DNA of 64,000 bases from Salinivenus lutea (GTDB lineage Bacteria > Bacteroidota > Rhodothermia > Rhodothermales > Salinibacteraceae), in the NCBI GenBank assembly GCA_002894685.1, contig NCRC01000017.1:1-64000 (forward strand), written 5' to 3'. This document shows, in pieces, positions 17,307 through 25,971 of this stretch. The first letter of the stretch is position 1; the number at the start of each line of letters is the position of its first letter. The notes beneath the pieces were generated by a model. That model searched no databases. It was not told the origin of the DNA and was given only the letters and a program-made list of their open reading frames with translations. The position numbers were made by a program, and so were the translations under genes.

Positions 17307-19052
17307 TCAGACCAGTCGGCGGCTGCGGAGGCAGCGCTGAAGCCACTGCTTTTTGCGCTTCAGGAGTTTGAGGCTCATGTCGGACTGCGCTTTGCGAAAT
17401 CGCTCCTTCGCCTTCGCGTGGACGTCCCGGATGTGAACGTCCATGCCCCGGTTTTCGAGGGTGTGGGCCACCTGCGTGGCCAGCTCCGCGCACTCTTTCC
17501 GGAGCTGTTCCTCCTGGGCCGATAGGTCGAGCGTGTCGGGATCCGGTTCCTCGAACGGCTGGCGCTGCACCTGCAGGTTGGCGTCCCGGCTGTTGCTCTC
17601 CAGCTCCAGCCGATGCGTTTCGATGTCACCCTCGTTCACCCCCGTCAGCGCCCACTCCGAGGCCTCGTCGTTCTGCTCGGCCTTCTCAGGCGCGGTCCCT
17701 TCTTCCGTCCGGCGCCGCAGGCCCTCCTGCACCTCGCGCGTCATCCAGTCGAGGGTCTGGGAGAGGCCCAGGTCGCCCGAGGTAAACACGTCGCACACGT
17801 TGGCCGCCTCGTCCCAGCCGTCGTAGTACCGCATGCCGCGGAAGATCTGTTGCAGCGTCTTGGAGCGGGCGCTCACGAGATCCAGCTTGGCGATGACGCT
17901 GATGGTTTTGATGTCGGTGCCCTCGCCAATCATGTCGACCTGCACCATGACGTCCACGTCGCCCTGGCGGTAGGCCTCCAGCCGTTCTTCCCGCTCGTCG
18001 CGCGGCACGTCCTGCCCGATGCGCGTGGTGGTGAACCAGCCGTAGCGCCGCTCCATGAAGTCGAGCACGTCGGCCGCGTGGCGGTTGCTCATGCAGGTGA
18101 CGAGCATCTGGTGATTGCGCTCGTCGCCGGGCCCGAAGTGGCGGGCCCGCTTTTCCTGGAGGCGCCCCACGGCCGGGCCCAGCAGGGTGTCGAGGTATAC
18201 GTCGTGGAAGCGGAGGCTGCGGCGGGCGAAGTAGCGGTCGAGGTGTGCGGTGTCGCGGCCCACCTCGTTTTTCAGTTCAGCGAGGCTCACCTCCACCTCC
18301 TCTCCGGTGTCCTCCTCCACCATCGTAATGGTGTAGTCGACCACGTGCGCCTCGATGCGCTTCAGGATCTGGCCCTCGGCGTGCGCGTCGCGCAGGCTCA
18401 CCTCGTGGAGGGCGCGGTAGTGGAGCTGCTCCTGGCCGCTGTCGGTCGTTTCCACGTCGTGCGGGACCCCAAAGAGCGGCTGGCCGTCGCTGCGGAGGGG
18501 CGTGCCCGAAAGGCCGATAAGCGAGTCGTACGGCAGCCGCCCCACGGCCTGCGACCAGGTGCCCTCCTCGGGCAGGTGGTGGATCTCGTCGAGCACAAAG
18601 AGCGGCGACCCCTGCTGGCAGTAGCGCTGCAGGTCGCTGTTGCCGGATTGCCCGCAGGCGTACTGGTAGGTGGCAATCACGATGGGGATGTCGGGGTTCT
18701 TGACGAACACGCGATCCGAATCGGCCACGCAGAACGGCATGCGGGGCGCCCCGATCCAGCGGAGCATGCGGGCCATCTCGTCCGCGTCGGCGTACTGCTC
18801 CTGCAGGTTGCTGCGGGGCACGAACACCACCAGTTTGTCGCACACGCCCATGGCGCGGGCCACGGCGAAGGAGGCGAGGGCCGTCAGCGTCTTGCCGTAG
18901 CCGGGCACGAAGACGCCGAGGTGATCGGTGCGGCCCTCCTGGTAGGCCCGGGCGAGCTTGGCGAGGAAGGCGAGCTGCCCCTCCCGAAATGAAAAGTCGT
19001 CGGCGGGGGCGAGGCCGGGAAGGTCGGCGGCGTCGATATTGGGAATAGACAT
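17307..19052 (-). CDS. Superfamily II DEAD/DEAH-like helicase
   Basis: A 581-residue SF2 ATPase. Motif I is VPGYGKT (49-55) and motif II is DEIH (155-158). Motif III is LSGTPLR, and the C-terminal RecA domain carries GEGTDIK and a motif VI-like QIFRGMRYYDGW. The N-terminal EGQLAFLAKL supplies a Q-motif-like contact. The last 150 residues are charged, with coiled-coil propensity (EEQLRKECAELATQVAHTL), and end in a basic Lys/Arg patch that could hold nucleic acid. This architecture resembles the helicase subunits of restriction and defence systems, but no nuclease or methylase is present. It lies 171 bases downstream of the jet operon on the same strand. Its higher G+C makes common origin with that operon doubtful. 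Confidence 0.82.
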   Translation of the reverse strand: MSIPNIDAADLPGLAPADDFSFREGQLAFLAKLARAYQEGRTDHLGVFVPGYGKTLTALASFAVARAMGVCDKLVVFVPRSNLQEQYADADEMARMLRWIGAPRMPFCVADSDRVFVKNPDIPIVIATYQYACGQSGNSDLQRYCQQGSPLFVLDEIHHLPEEGTWSQAVGRLPYDSLIGLSGTPLRSDGQPLFGVPHDVETTDSGQEQLHYRALHEVSLRDAHAEGQILKRIEAHVVDYTITMVEEDTGEEVEVSLAELKNEVGRDTAHLDRYFARRSLRFHDVYLDTLLGPAVGRLQEKRARHFGPGDERNHQMLVTCMSNRHAADVLDFMERRYGWFTTTRIGQDVPRDEREERLEAYRQGDVDVMVQVDMIGEGTDIKTISVIAKLDLVSARSKTLQQIFRGMRYYDGWDEAANVCDVFTSGDLGLSQTLDWMTREVQEGLRRRTEEGTAPEKAEQNDEASEWALTGVNEGDIETHRLELESNSRDANLQVQRQPFEEPDPDTLDLSAQEEQLRKECAELATQVAHTLENRGMDVHIRDVHAKAKERFRKAQSDMSLKLLKRKKQWLQRCLRSRRLV

Positions 19053-19223
19053 AGAGATACTGCGAGGCGACAGACACTGCAGAGGGTAACCGGGGCGACG
19101 GCCCCAGGCACAAACACCGACTCCAACGTAGGGGTTACGAGGTGGAGCCGAAAGCAGCCTGGGTAGACGTTTCGGGAAATTGGTTTGCTTGAATGTGGTG
19201 GTTCATTCTGCGTGTGCCCATTT

Positions 19224-20144
19224 TCAATCGTCCTCTTGTAAAGCCTTGTGCAGGAGGATCTCTTGCTCTAGCCCTTGCCCATACCGATGAAGCAGACGCA
19301 GAAGCCGTTGGATGTCTGGATGTGAGGCCTCAGCCAGCCCGTCGAGACGAGCAGCGCTGTCCGCGTAAAGATCGGATTTTCCATACCGATCAAGAAGCAC
19401 TTCCAGTCCATCCGGCCAAAACAGCCGGGCTCGGGCTCCACACGCGTCGTGCAGGCGCTGAAAGTCACTCAGACCTACAGGATCGTAGTCGGGACAGTGA
19501 ATAATGTCACCGGCTCCAATATCAAGCGTACCGAGCCACTCAACCATCCGGGTGGAAAGGACACCCCCTCCGAGACACGCCAGCCGTGCCGTCGTGCCAA
19601 GGTCCTCAAAGCGCAGGAAGGCCTCCCGATTCTCCACAACGGCCAGGGACTCCTCAACGGCAATCGACGTGTCAGAGCCAAGCACCACGGCAGCGACCCC
19701 TGCTGTTTCGGTGAGTTGTCCCACCCGAAACGGAGACCCTTCATAGGTGATCGTCGTACCGGGTGCGCCACGAAACAAGAGCACTTCGTCCCCGGCCGTC
19801 CCTCGTTTTGCATCCCGAAAGTGTGTCACTGCTTCGGAAGCTGGGAGAGCTCCATCGGCTCCACGGTCCGCAGCCGCACGCGCATCGTCGAGCCCGGAGG
19901 GATACTTTTTTTCGGCAAACTGCCGGACCACCTCCTCGTTTTGGACCGCGAGACGTCGGCCGCCTCCAGAACGCTCTACGGTCAACACGCCCGCCTCGCG
20001 AAGAGATCGAAGCTCGTCTCGCTGCTTAGCACTTACGCTGCTCCAAGGCACACTCCCCTGCTCCAGAAGCCGAGCCAGTGTCTGAATCAGTCCGTCCGCC
20101 ATCCCGAAATTCTTTTCAATCACAGATGCCGTGAGCGGGTTCAC
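19224..20144 (-). CDS. jetD: Wadjet JetD-like TOPRIM nuclease subunit
   Basis: A 306-residue protein occupying the JetD/MksG position. The N-terminal 110 residues look like winged-helix DNA-binding sequence (QRDELRSLREAGVLTVER). The C-terminal half is a TOPRIM-type fold, with the conserved Glu in VVENREAF (Glu171) and the metal DxD in CPDYDPVGL (Asp219, Asp221). In Wadjet systems this subunit cleaves circular DNA after extrusion by the SMC complex. The start is uncertain: GTG 20144 is 7 bases after the jetC stop, while ATG 20102 gives 292 residues. The upstream open frame to 20543 overlaps jetC and is rejected. Base composition is less G+C-rich than the flanks. Confidence 0.78.
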   Translation of the reverse strand: MNPLTASVIEKNFGMADGLIQTLARLLEQGSVPWSSVSAKQRDELRSLREAGVLTVERSGGGRRLAVQNEEVVRQFAEKKYPSGLDDARAAADRGADGALPASEAVTHFRDAKRGTAGDEVLLFRGAPGTTITYEGSPFRVGQLTETAGVAAVVLGSDTSIAVEESLAVVENREAFLRFEDLGTTARLACLGGGVLSTRMVEWLGTLDIGAGDIIHCPDYDPVGLSDFQRLHDACGARARLFWPDGLEVLLDRYGKSDLYADSAARLDGLAEASHPDIQRLLRLLHRYGQGLEQEILLHKALQEDD

Positions 20145-20151
20145 ATCCGCA

Positions 20152-22965
20152 CTATCGGCCACTCGCAACGGACGAGCGAGGTCCCCCACTGGCCGTCTCC
20201 TCCTTCTGTCGAAGCTCAACCCGATGTTCGGGTCCGAGATACACCCGCCCGCCATCCGTCTGCAGGTGGTAGATGTGCCGGACGGCCGTCGACTCAGACG
20301 GACTTGCGAGAACGGGAATGAATCCCATCTCAGTTGACGCACGCACGACTCCTTCGAGATTGCTCTCGTCCAGGCTTGACGCTTCGTCGAGATAGAACGG
20401 AAGCCGGAGGGCGTCGTCCCGCAGTAGATCGTTGATGAGCACCAGGTGCACGAGCACCTTGATCGTGATCGACGTTCCGTTGGATTGAATGTTGTCCAGC
20501 CCGTCGTACCGCTCGGTCCCTCCATCGGCGGTCGTGACCGCAAATCCGACGTTGAAAAGATCCGTGAGATGAATCTGCGGATGCCCCTGGAAAAGCTCTT
20601 TCAGTTGCCCGAGGTCCTCTTCAATCTCCCCCTCGCCCCCGAAGAGCGGCATGGTCTCATGCTTCGCGACTCGCTCCAAGAGATTCGTAATCGACTCAAC
20701 GGGCGCGATCTCCAGACGGAGGCGCTCCAAATCCGAAACGGAGGTTTCTCGAAGGCGTCGATTGATTCGGTCGACAACACTCTGGATGGTGTCGAGACTC
20801 GATAGAAGATCGTTGATCTTTCGCCCCAGTCCGGTCATCAGCTCGCCCCACATCTTTTCGAGGGTGCGGCGACGCTCGTCAAGTCCCTCTTTTTGGTCGC
20901 GAAGCTCACCAAGCGTGTTTGTCCTCGTGTCTTTCTTATACTCGCCGTACGTGCCGCTATGAATACGGTCCAGAGTCCTCTGTAGCCGATTTGAGGCACG
21001 TGATTCCCGCTCTCTCTCGTTCTCATACTGGTCCGCGCAGGACAAAATGTCCTCGCCCGTCTTCTGCGGTGCAGTTGGAGGAAAAACGGGCGACCGGTCC
21101 ACCTGAAGGGTGTCGCGCTTGTGGTGCGTGACTGCCAGGTACCGCCCCCACCTTGCGGGGGGTACGTCGAGCCCGCGCATTCGCTTTTTGATCGTCTCCG
21201 TTCGCGTCCGGAGCTGCTCAAATCGAGACTTGAATTCGCGACACTCTCGCTTCAGATTCTGAATTTCTGTCTCCTTCTCGGCCAGGCGTTCCTTCGTAGC
21301 ATTCAACACATCCGTTTGATCATCAATCTGGGACCGTACGGACTTGAGCTCCTTCTCCGCCTCCACTGCGTTCTCGTACGCATCCATCTTCGACCGAAGC
21401 TGCTCAAGTCGGCGTTCGATCGTCTCTGCTTCCTGTCGCCTCGAACTCACATCCCTGGCCACCTCCAGGCGGCGGTCGAGCCGCTCGTACTCGTCACGTC
21501 GCTGCTCCAACTCGTTTCGAATGTGGGCCGGATCTGTATAATCGGCGAGGCCGGGATCTGAAAGGGCCGCAAGTGAAAGGTGCCCGCCCGGAAAATACCA
21601 GCGTCCCTCGTCGAAACGATCGCCGTGAGCCCGTAAGCTCCGGAGCAATTCGTCGAGATCATCGAGGACAATCTCCTCCCCATCGACGTTCAATTCCAGA
21701 AGGTGAGGATTGAGAATTCGGAAGAGTCGCGTCAGCCGATCCTCCCCGAGATGCCTTTTCAATAGCGGCCCCATCAGGTCCTGGAGCCCTTCTAGGCGTT
21801 TTTGAAGACGCATTATCGCATTTTCAGCCCGGTTGCGGCGCTTCTGGATCTCTTCGGGAGCATCGGTGTCTACCGACTTGAGATCGGCAAGAATCTGTGC
21901 CCGCTTGTCTTCGAGCTCATCGATTTGAGAGACGACCTCGTCCGGATTAAAATCGGAAAACTGTTCGATCAGATCATCGAGTTCTTCTTCTTTTCCCATC
22001 AGCCGACCAAGGCGTCGGTTCACCTCGTCCCGTTTTTCTTCGAGCGTCTGCTTTTTCTCCTGCACCTCTTGAAGGGCCGCCCTACTTTGCTGAATCTCGC
22101 GTTGCAGCTTCTGCTGTTTTCCTCGGAGAGATACACTGTGTCGACTGCTCATCCGGAGAAGCTGGGCCCACTTCTCGACCGACCGGCGGCGGAGCTCTGA
22201 TTGCCGGTCCGCTTGACGCAGCGCATCCTCGATATCCGCCTCGTGGTGCTTTAAGTCGGTGATCTCGCGCCGGTGTTGCTTCATTTTTTCGAACTCCTCG
22301 GCGTGAGCCTCTTGCAGGTTGATCTCCAGCGTCTCCATCCCCGATGCATAGGTGCTACACAGGGTTTGCTTCAGAGCACTCTGGTCGAGTCGTCGGAGTC
22401 GGATGAGCCCCTTAAAGAGATCGCGGAATTTTGCGTACCCGTTATGGTCCTGCACCGGAATAAGGCCTAGGCGGAGCCCTTTACTGTCACCAATGCCGGT
22501 AAGAGCGGCCCGGAGGGTTCGGGCCTCCAACTCCCGAAAATCCTTCAAACTGAGGCTCTGTTTTACATCTTCCACCTCTCTGGGCATCAGGCCTTCGTCG
22601 GACGAGGTTAAAAAGTCCGTCTTCTCAAACTCGCCCGAGAAGGCAAATCGCTGAATATCGTGTCCGTCCGTTGGCCCTTTTCCGTAGGCGCCCACCACCT
22701 GCAGGCCCTCCGGGGTGAGGCACTCGAAGAGCACGTAGCTCCGGCGATCGGGGAAGTAGTACGACTTTGTTTCCCGCCAGCTGTATCCGGGAAACGACAT
22801 GTGGCTCTCCTTGTCGACGTAGAGAAGTTGGAGAATGTTGACCAGGGTCGTCTTGCCGATGTTGTTGGGCCCGACAAGATGCAGCGGCCTCGTGAGATCC
22901 ACGTCGGCATAGCTAAATTTCGCCGCGTTGATGAGGATGAGTCGCGTCGGTCCGGTGGTGGGCAT
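20152..22965 (-). CDS. jetC: Wadjet JetC-like SMC/MukB-type ATPase
   Basis: A 937-residue SMC-like ATPase. The N-terminal head has Walker A GPNNIGKTT (32-40). A very long coiled coil rich in Glu/Arg/Lys/Leu spans about 215-700, with a break near 440-500 that may be the hinge. The C-terminal head has a signature-like QSNGTS (827-832) and Walker B LPFYLDEASSLD (Asp860, Glu861). It should form the DNA-loop-extruding ring with JetA and JetB. The signature departs from LSGGQ. It is somewhat shorter than the type I JetC proteins I know of (about 1,100 residues). A GTG at 23040 overlapping the jetB stop would add 25 basic residues; ATG 22965 is preferred because SMC homology begins immediately after it. 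Confidence 0.85.
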   Translation of the reverse strand: MPTTGPTRLILINAAKFSYADVDLTRPLHLVGPNNIGKTTLVNILQLLYVDKESHMSFPGYSWRETKSYYFPDRRSYVLFECLTPEGLQVVGAYGKGPTDGHDIQRFAFSGEFEKTDFLTSSDEGLMPREVEDVKQSLSLKDFRELEARTLRAALTGIGDSKGLRLGLIPVQDHNGYAKFRDLFKGLIRLRRLDQSALKQTLCSTYASGMETLEINLQEAHAEEFEKMKQHRREITDLKHHEADIEDALRQADRQSELRRRSVEKWAQLLRMSSRHSVSLRGKQQKLQREIQQSRAALQEVQEKKQTLEEKRDEVNRRLGRLMGKEEELDDLIEQFSDFNPDEVVSQIDELEDKRAQILADLKSVDTDAPEEIQKRRNRAENAIMRLQKRLEGLQDLMGPLLKRHLGEDRLTRLFRILNPHLLELNVDGEEIVLDDLDELLRSLRAHGDRFDEGRWYFPGGHLSLAALSDPGLADYTDPAHIRNELEQRRDEYERLDRRLEVARDVSSRRQEAETIERRLEQLRSKMDAYENAVEAEKELKSVRSQIDDQTDVLNATKERLAEKETEIQNLKRECREFKSRFEQLRTRTETIKKRMRGLDVPPARWGRYLAVTHHKRDTLQVDRSPVFPPTAPQKTGEDILSCADQYENERERESRASNRLQRTLDRIHSGTYGEYKKDTRTNTLGELRDQKEGLDERRRTLEKMWGELMTGLGRKINDLLSSLDTIQSVVDRINRRLRETSVSDLERLRLEIAPVESITNLLERVAKHETMPLFGGEGEIEEDLGQLKELFQGHPQIHLTDLFNVGFAVTTADGGTERYDGLDNIQSNGTSITIKVLVHLVLINDLLRDDALRLPFYLDEASSLDESNLEGVVRASTEMGFIPVLASPSESTAVRHIYHLQTDGGRVYLGPEHRVELRQKEETASGGPRSSVASGR

Positions 22966-23036
22966 CGGGCTGGATTCACGTAAATGAATGGCGGAGAGAT
23001 TGAAACGCCGGCAGACTCTCCCGGACTGCCGTCTCT

Positions 23037-23627
23037 TCACTCAATTGAGGACGACTCAGCCGGGTCCAGGGAATCGATAGCGGAATCCTGAGACGTTGAA
23101 ACCTCTTCCGCCTCCCCCTCCTCAAGATCTGAGGCCTCGCGGCAGAGGTCCAAAAACCGGTAGGCGGCCCTTCGAAGCATAAAACCAGTGTCGACCCTCT
23201 TCGCGAACCCGAACCGCACCAGGGACCTCACGATGCCGTCCAGGTCGTCGGCATCGTGGACATCAATGGCATTCATGTACTCCTCGTACCGGGCCGTTTT
23301 CAGGTGGGGCAGGTTCTCAATTCGGAACCCCGTGTCGAACAACGAGGGGACAATCGACGAATGGGTTTCGCCAAAGTGCTCAACGAGGATCAGCATGAAC
23401 AGGCCCATCCGTCGTGCTTGCTTACCGGGCTGCACGTTGTCGTTTGCAACCAGGTAAACCACATTCTTCGGATGCTTCTTCAGATCGAGCCCGAGGCTGT
23501 CGAACAAGCGCTGATACTCCTCAAACCGGTCCCAGAGCGTGCGGTAGACCTCGCCGTCCTCCGGGGTGAAGTGATAACCTCGGCGGAGCTTGTTGAAAAT
23601 GGGTTCGAGGTGGGGAAGAGAATCCAT
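23037..23627 (-). CDS. jetB: Wadjet JetB-like (MukE/MksE-type) kleisin-associated subunit
   Basis: A 196-residue acidic protein in the JetB position. The N-terminal part, PIFNKLRRGYHFTPEDGEVY, and the central helical segment read like two winged-helix domains. VVYLVANDNVQPGKQARRMG is a likely strand-turn-helix. The C-terminal 35 residues are a Glu/Ser-rich acidic tail. MukE/MksE-type subunits clamp the kleisin and bind DNA. The TGA stop overlaps a GTG that could start jetC, and jetA ends 63 bases upstream, so the genes are translationally close. Assignment rests on size, order and neighbours more than on strong motifs. Confidence 0.7.
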   Translation of the reverse strand: MDSLPHLEPIFNKLRRGYHFTPEDGEVYRTLWDRFEEYQRLFDSLGLDLKKHPKNVVYLVANDNVQPGKQARRMGLFMLILVEHFGETHSSIVPSLFDTGFRIENLPHLKTARYEEYMNAIDVHDADDLDGIVRSLVRFGFAKRVDTGFMLRRAAYRFLDLCREASDLEEGEAEEVSTSQDSAIDSLDPAESSSIE

Positions 23628-23690
23628 GTCCTCGACGGCCTGGGTGACAGAACGAGCGGCTCAGACTGGTCCGGCGCCAACCATTACAAT

Positions 23691-24920
23691 TTACGGAGAA
23701 GAGAAGCCTTCTTCTACCCTTATTTGAACCGGAACGGCCGACAGTACCGTGTCTCCGAAATCGTATTCCCTTCGCGTGTCTCCGAATGTTGTCGACAACG
23801 TCTCGCTCTGCAGAAGGTAGCGGTAGGCTCGAAGGGTTCGCAGGGGGGCGGCGTCCCGTTCATCAATGAGCCAGGCCATCGCGTCGGGGATCGGACAGGC
23901 CGCGTGCGCATCTGAGATGAGTTCATCCCTGTCGAGCACCGAGGGGACGCGTGACGACGAAGGCTCCTGAATGGGCTCCGGGTCCGGCGGTTCGTATCCC
24001 GCCATGTCGTGCAGATACGCACTGAGGCCCTCCTCCCGAAACACTGTTCGCATTCTGAAGCTCGCGAGCTCCATTTCTTCAATCAACTTCAGCGAATCCG
24101 CCCCCTCGTGGTGAACGCGGTTCAAAAGCGAGGACGCCCCTTCGAGAATGTAACTGCTCGTCTCATGCTGCTCGTACAGATGCATCGTTTCTCGACGGGC
24201 GGCCTCGAAGTTCTCAAGCACGGTTCGCCGAACGCATCGGAGTCGCGCTCTCGTCGATTTGAGATCGCGAACAAGGGAGGGGTCGTCCGAAAAAGCAGTC
24301 TGTGCTTCGCCAAGCATCACCCTGAGTTGGGAAAAACGCTTCTCAAACGGCCCCCGACTCTGAACGATGTTTTGAAGCGGCGTGACGTAGTCGTCGAGCA
24401 GCTCATTAATCATCACAAAGCGCTCCCGAACGGAGTGGGACATCGTTTCGGCCCGGAGCTCGGTTACACGGTTCAGAACCGCCTCCCGGTTCGATCGAGA
24501 AAGCGTGCGAATATTTTCAATTTCGGTATCGATATGTTCGAGCACGCGCTCTACGCCTGGGCCGTTAGACTCCTCGGTGCGGTGATCGAGTCGCTCCATG
24601 AGTTCTTCCAGGCGATCGAGATACGCCTGGATGGCCTTCGGCGTGCTTAGCTTTTGCTTTCGCCGGAACTCTCGAAAAAGCTGACGCACTGGGGGCGTAA
24701 GTTCGAAGGACGCCGTCTCTTCGGGACGGGCCTCGATCAGCCGATGTGTCTGAAACTGTCGGAAAACGTGCCCGGCAGAGGCCGTGTGGGAGGAGTCTTT
24801 GCCCAGTCGGGAGCGGAGTTCAGTCTCCCGCATCCCCTTCCGGGCGTCGAAGAGCGCCTCCAGCGTTTCGAAATGCTGATGCGCCAACCGAAAAAACGTT
24901 TTGATGTCGGGCGTGGACAT
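23691..24920 (-). CDS. jetA: Wadjet JetA-like (MukF/MksF-type) kleisin subunit
   Basis: A 409-residue helical protein in the JetA position. The N-terminus has a winged-helix pattern (ETLEALFDARKGMRETELRS, then GHVFRQFQTHRLIEA). The middle is long amphipathic helices with heptad character (about 100-300, e.g. IQAYLDRLEELMERLDHRTE). The C-terminal part around 355-405 resembles a second winged helix. This is the layout of MukF/MksF kleisins that bridge the SMC heads. It is shorter than the DUF3375 JetA of type I systems as I remember them. It begins 11 bases after the menB stop, so it may be read from the menB promoter. Confidence 0.7.
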   Translation of the reverse strand: MSTPDIKTFFRLAHQHFETLEALFDARKGMRETELRSRLGKDSSHTASAGHVFRQFQTHRLIEARPEETASFELTPPVRQLFREFRRKQKLSTPKAIQAYLDRLEELMERLDHRTEESNGPGVERVLEHIDTEIENIRTLSRSNREAVLNRVTELRAETMSHSVRERFVMINELLDDYVTPLQNIVQSRGPFEKRFSQLRVMLGEAQTAFSDDPSLVRDLKSTRARLRCVRRTVLENFEAARRETMHLYEQHETSSYILEGASSLLNRVHHEGADSLKLIEEMELASFRMRTVFREEGLSAYLHDMAGYEPPDPEPIQEPSSSRVPSVLDRDELISDAHAACPIPDAMAWLIDERDAAPLRTLRAYRYLLQSETLSTTFGDTRREYDFGDTVLSAVPVQIRVEEGFSSP

Positions 24921-24931
24921 AAGACTTCAGT

Positions 24932-25825
24932 CTAATAGTGCCAGGGCACATCGCTCCAGTCCGGCTCCCGCCCCTCCAGAAACGCGTCGCGGCCCTCCTG
25001 CGCCTCGTCGGTCATGTACGCCAGTCGGGTCGCCTCGCCGGCAAAGACCTGCTGCCCCACCATGCCGTCGTCCACCGCGTTGAAGGCGTACTTGAGCATG
25101 CGGATGGCCGTGGGGCTCTTGCCGTTGATCGTCTCGGCCCAGTCGAGGGCCGTCTCCTCGAGCTCGTCGTGCGGGACCGCCTCGTTGGCCATGCCCATCT
25201 CCACGGCCTCCTCCGCGGAGTAGGTCTTGCCGAGGAAGAAGATCTCGCGCGCCTTCTTCTGGCCCACCTGCCGCGCCAGCAGGGCCGAGCCAAAGCCGCC
25301 GTCGAAGCTGGCGACGTCGGGATCGGTCTGCTTGAAGGCGGCGTGCTCACGGCTGGCGAGGGTGAGATCACACACCACGTGCAGGCTGTGTCCCCCGCCG
25401 ACGGCCCAGCCCGGCACCACGGCAATCACCACCTTGGGCATGAACCGGATGAGGCGCTGGACCTCCAGGATGTGCAGGCGTCCCGGACGCGCCTCGTCCG
25501 CCTCGCCTTCCTCGTCCTCGTACTGGTACCCGTCTGCGCCGCGAATGCGCTGGTCGCCGCCCGACGAGAAGGCCCACTTGCCGTGTTTCTCCGAGGGGCC
25601 GTTGCCGGTGAGCAGCACGCAGCCCACATCGGCACTCTGGCGGGCGTGATCGAGGGCCTGGTACAGCTCGTCCACCGTGGGCGGACGAAAGGCATTCAGC
25701 ACCTCGGGGCGGTCGAATGCGATGCGGACCGTGCCGTGGGCCTCGGCGCGGTGGTAGGTCACATCGTCGAACTCGAAGCCCTCAACGGGCGTCCAGGCAT
25801 CGGCGGCAAAAAGATCAGAAACCAC
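24932..25825 (-). CDS. menB: 1,4-dihydroxy-2-naphthoyl-CoA synthase
   Basis: A crotonase-fold enzyme of menaquinone synthesis that closes the ring of o-succinylbenzoyl-CoA. The 297-residue protein has family marks FSSGGDQRIRG, the disordered active-site loop GYQYEDEEGEADEARPG, VVPGWAVGGGHSLHVVCDLT and DPDVASFDGGFGSALLARQVG, plus the C-terminal GREPDWSDVPWHY. It is cytosolic. Other men genes are not in the window. The jet operon follows directly. Confidence 0.96.
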   Translation of the reverse strand: MVSDLFAADAWTPVEGFEFDDVTYHRAEAHGTVRIAFDRPEVLNAFRPPTVDELYQALDHARQSADVGCVLLTGNGPSEKHGKWAFSSGGDQRIRGADGYQYEDEEGEADEARPGRLHILEVQRLIRFMPKVVIAVVPGWAVGGGHSLHVVCDLTLASREHAAFKQTDPDVASFDGGFGSALLARQVGQKKAREIFFLGKTYSAEEAVEMGMANEAVPHDELEETALDWAETINGKSPTAIRMLKYAFNAVDDGMVGQQVFAGEATRLAYMTDEAQEGRDAFLEGREPDWSDVPWHY

Positions 25826-25971
25826 GGGCAGGAGTCGGTTGAATTCAGAAGGAGCACGGGCCTCGCCGAGATCGTTGATCGACGATCCGGCCGCAGAGTT
25901 TCACCACCGGGGCGCACGGGGTGACGGACGGGGTCGTTCGGAGCTTCGCTGCGACTCCCGGACTGCCATCA

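Noticed and set aside
17307-19052. The helicase as a restriction-enzyme subunit (type I or III)
   Set aside because: No methylase, specificity subunit or nuclease domain is encoded in the protein or beside it.
20103-20543. Upstream extension of the jetD frame inside jetC
   Set aside because: It overlaps about 130 codons of jetC and its translation is Arg/Ser/Thr-rich shadow sequence; a start after the jetC stop is more sensible.
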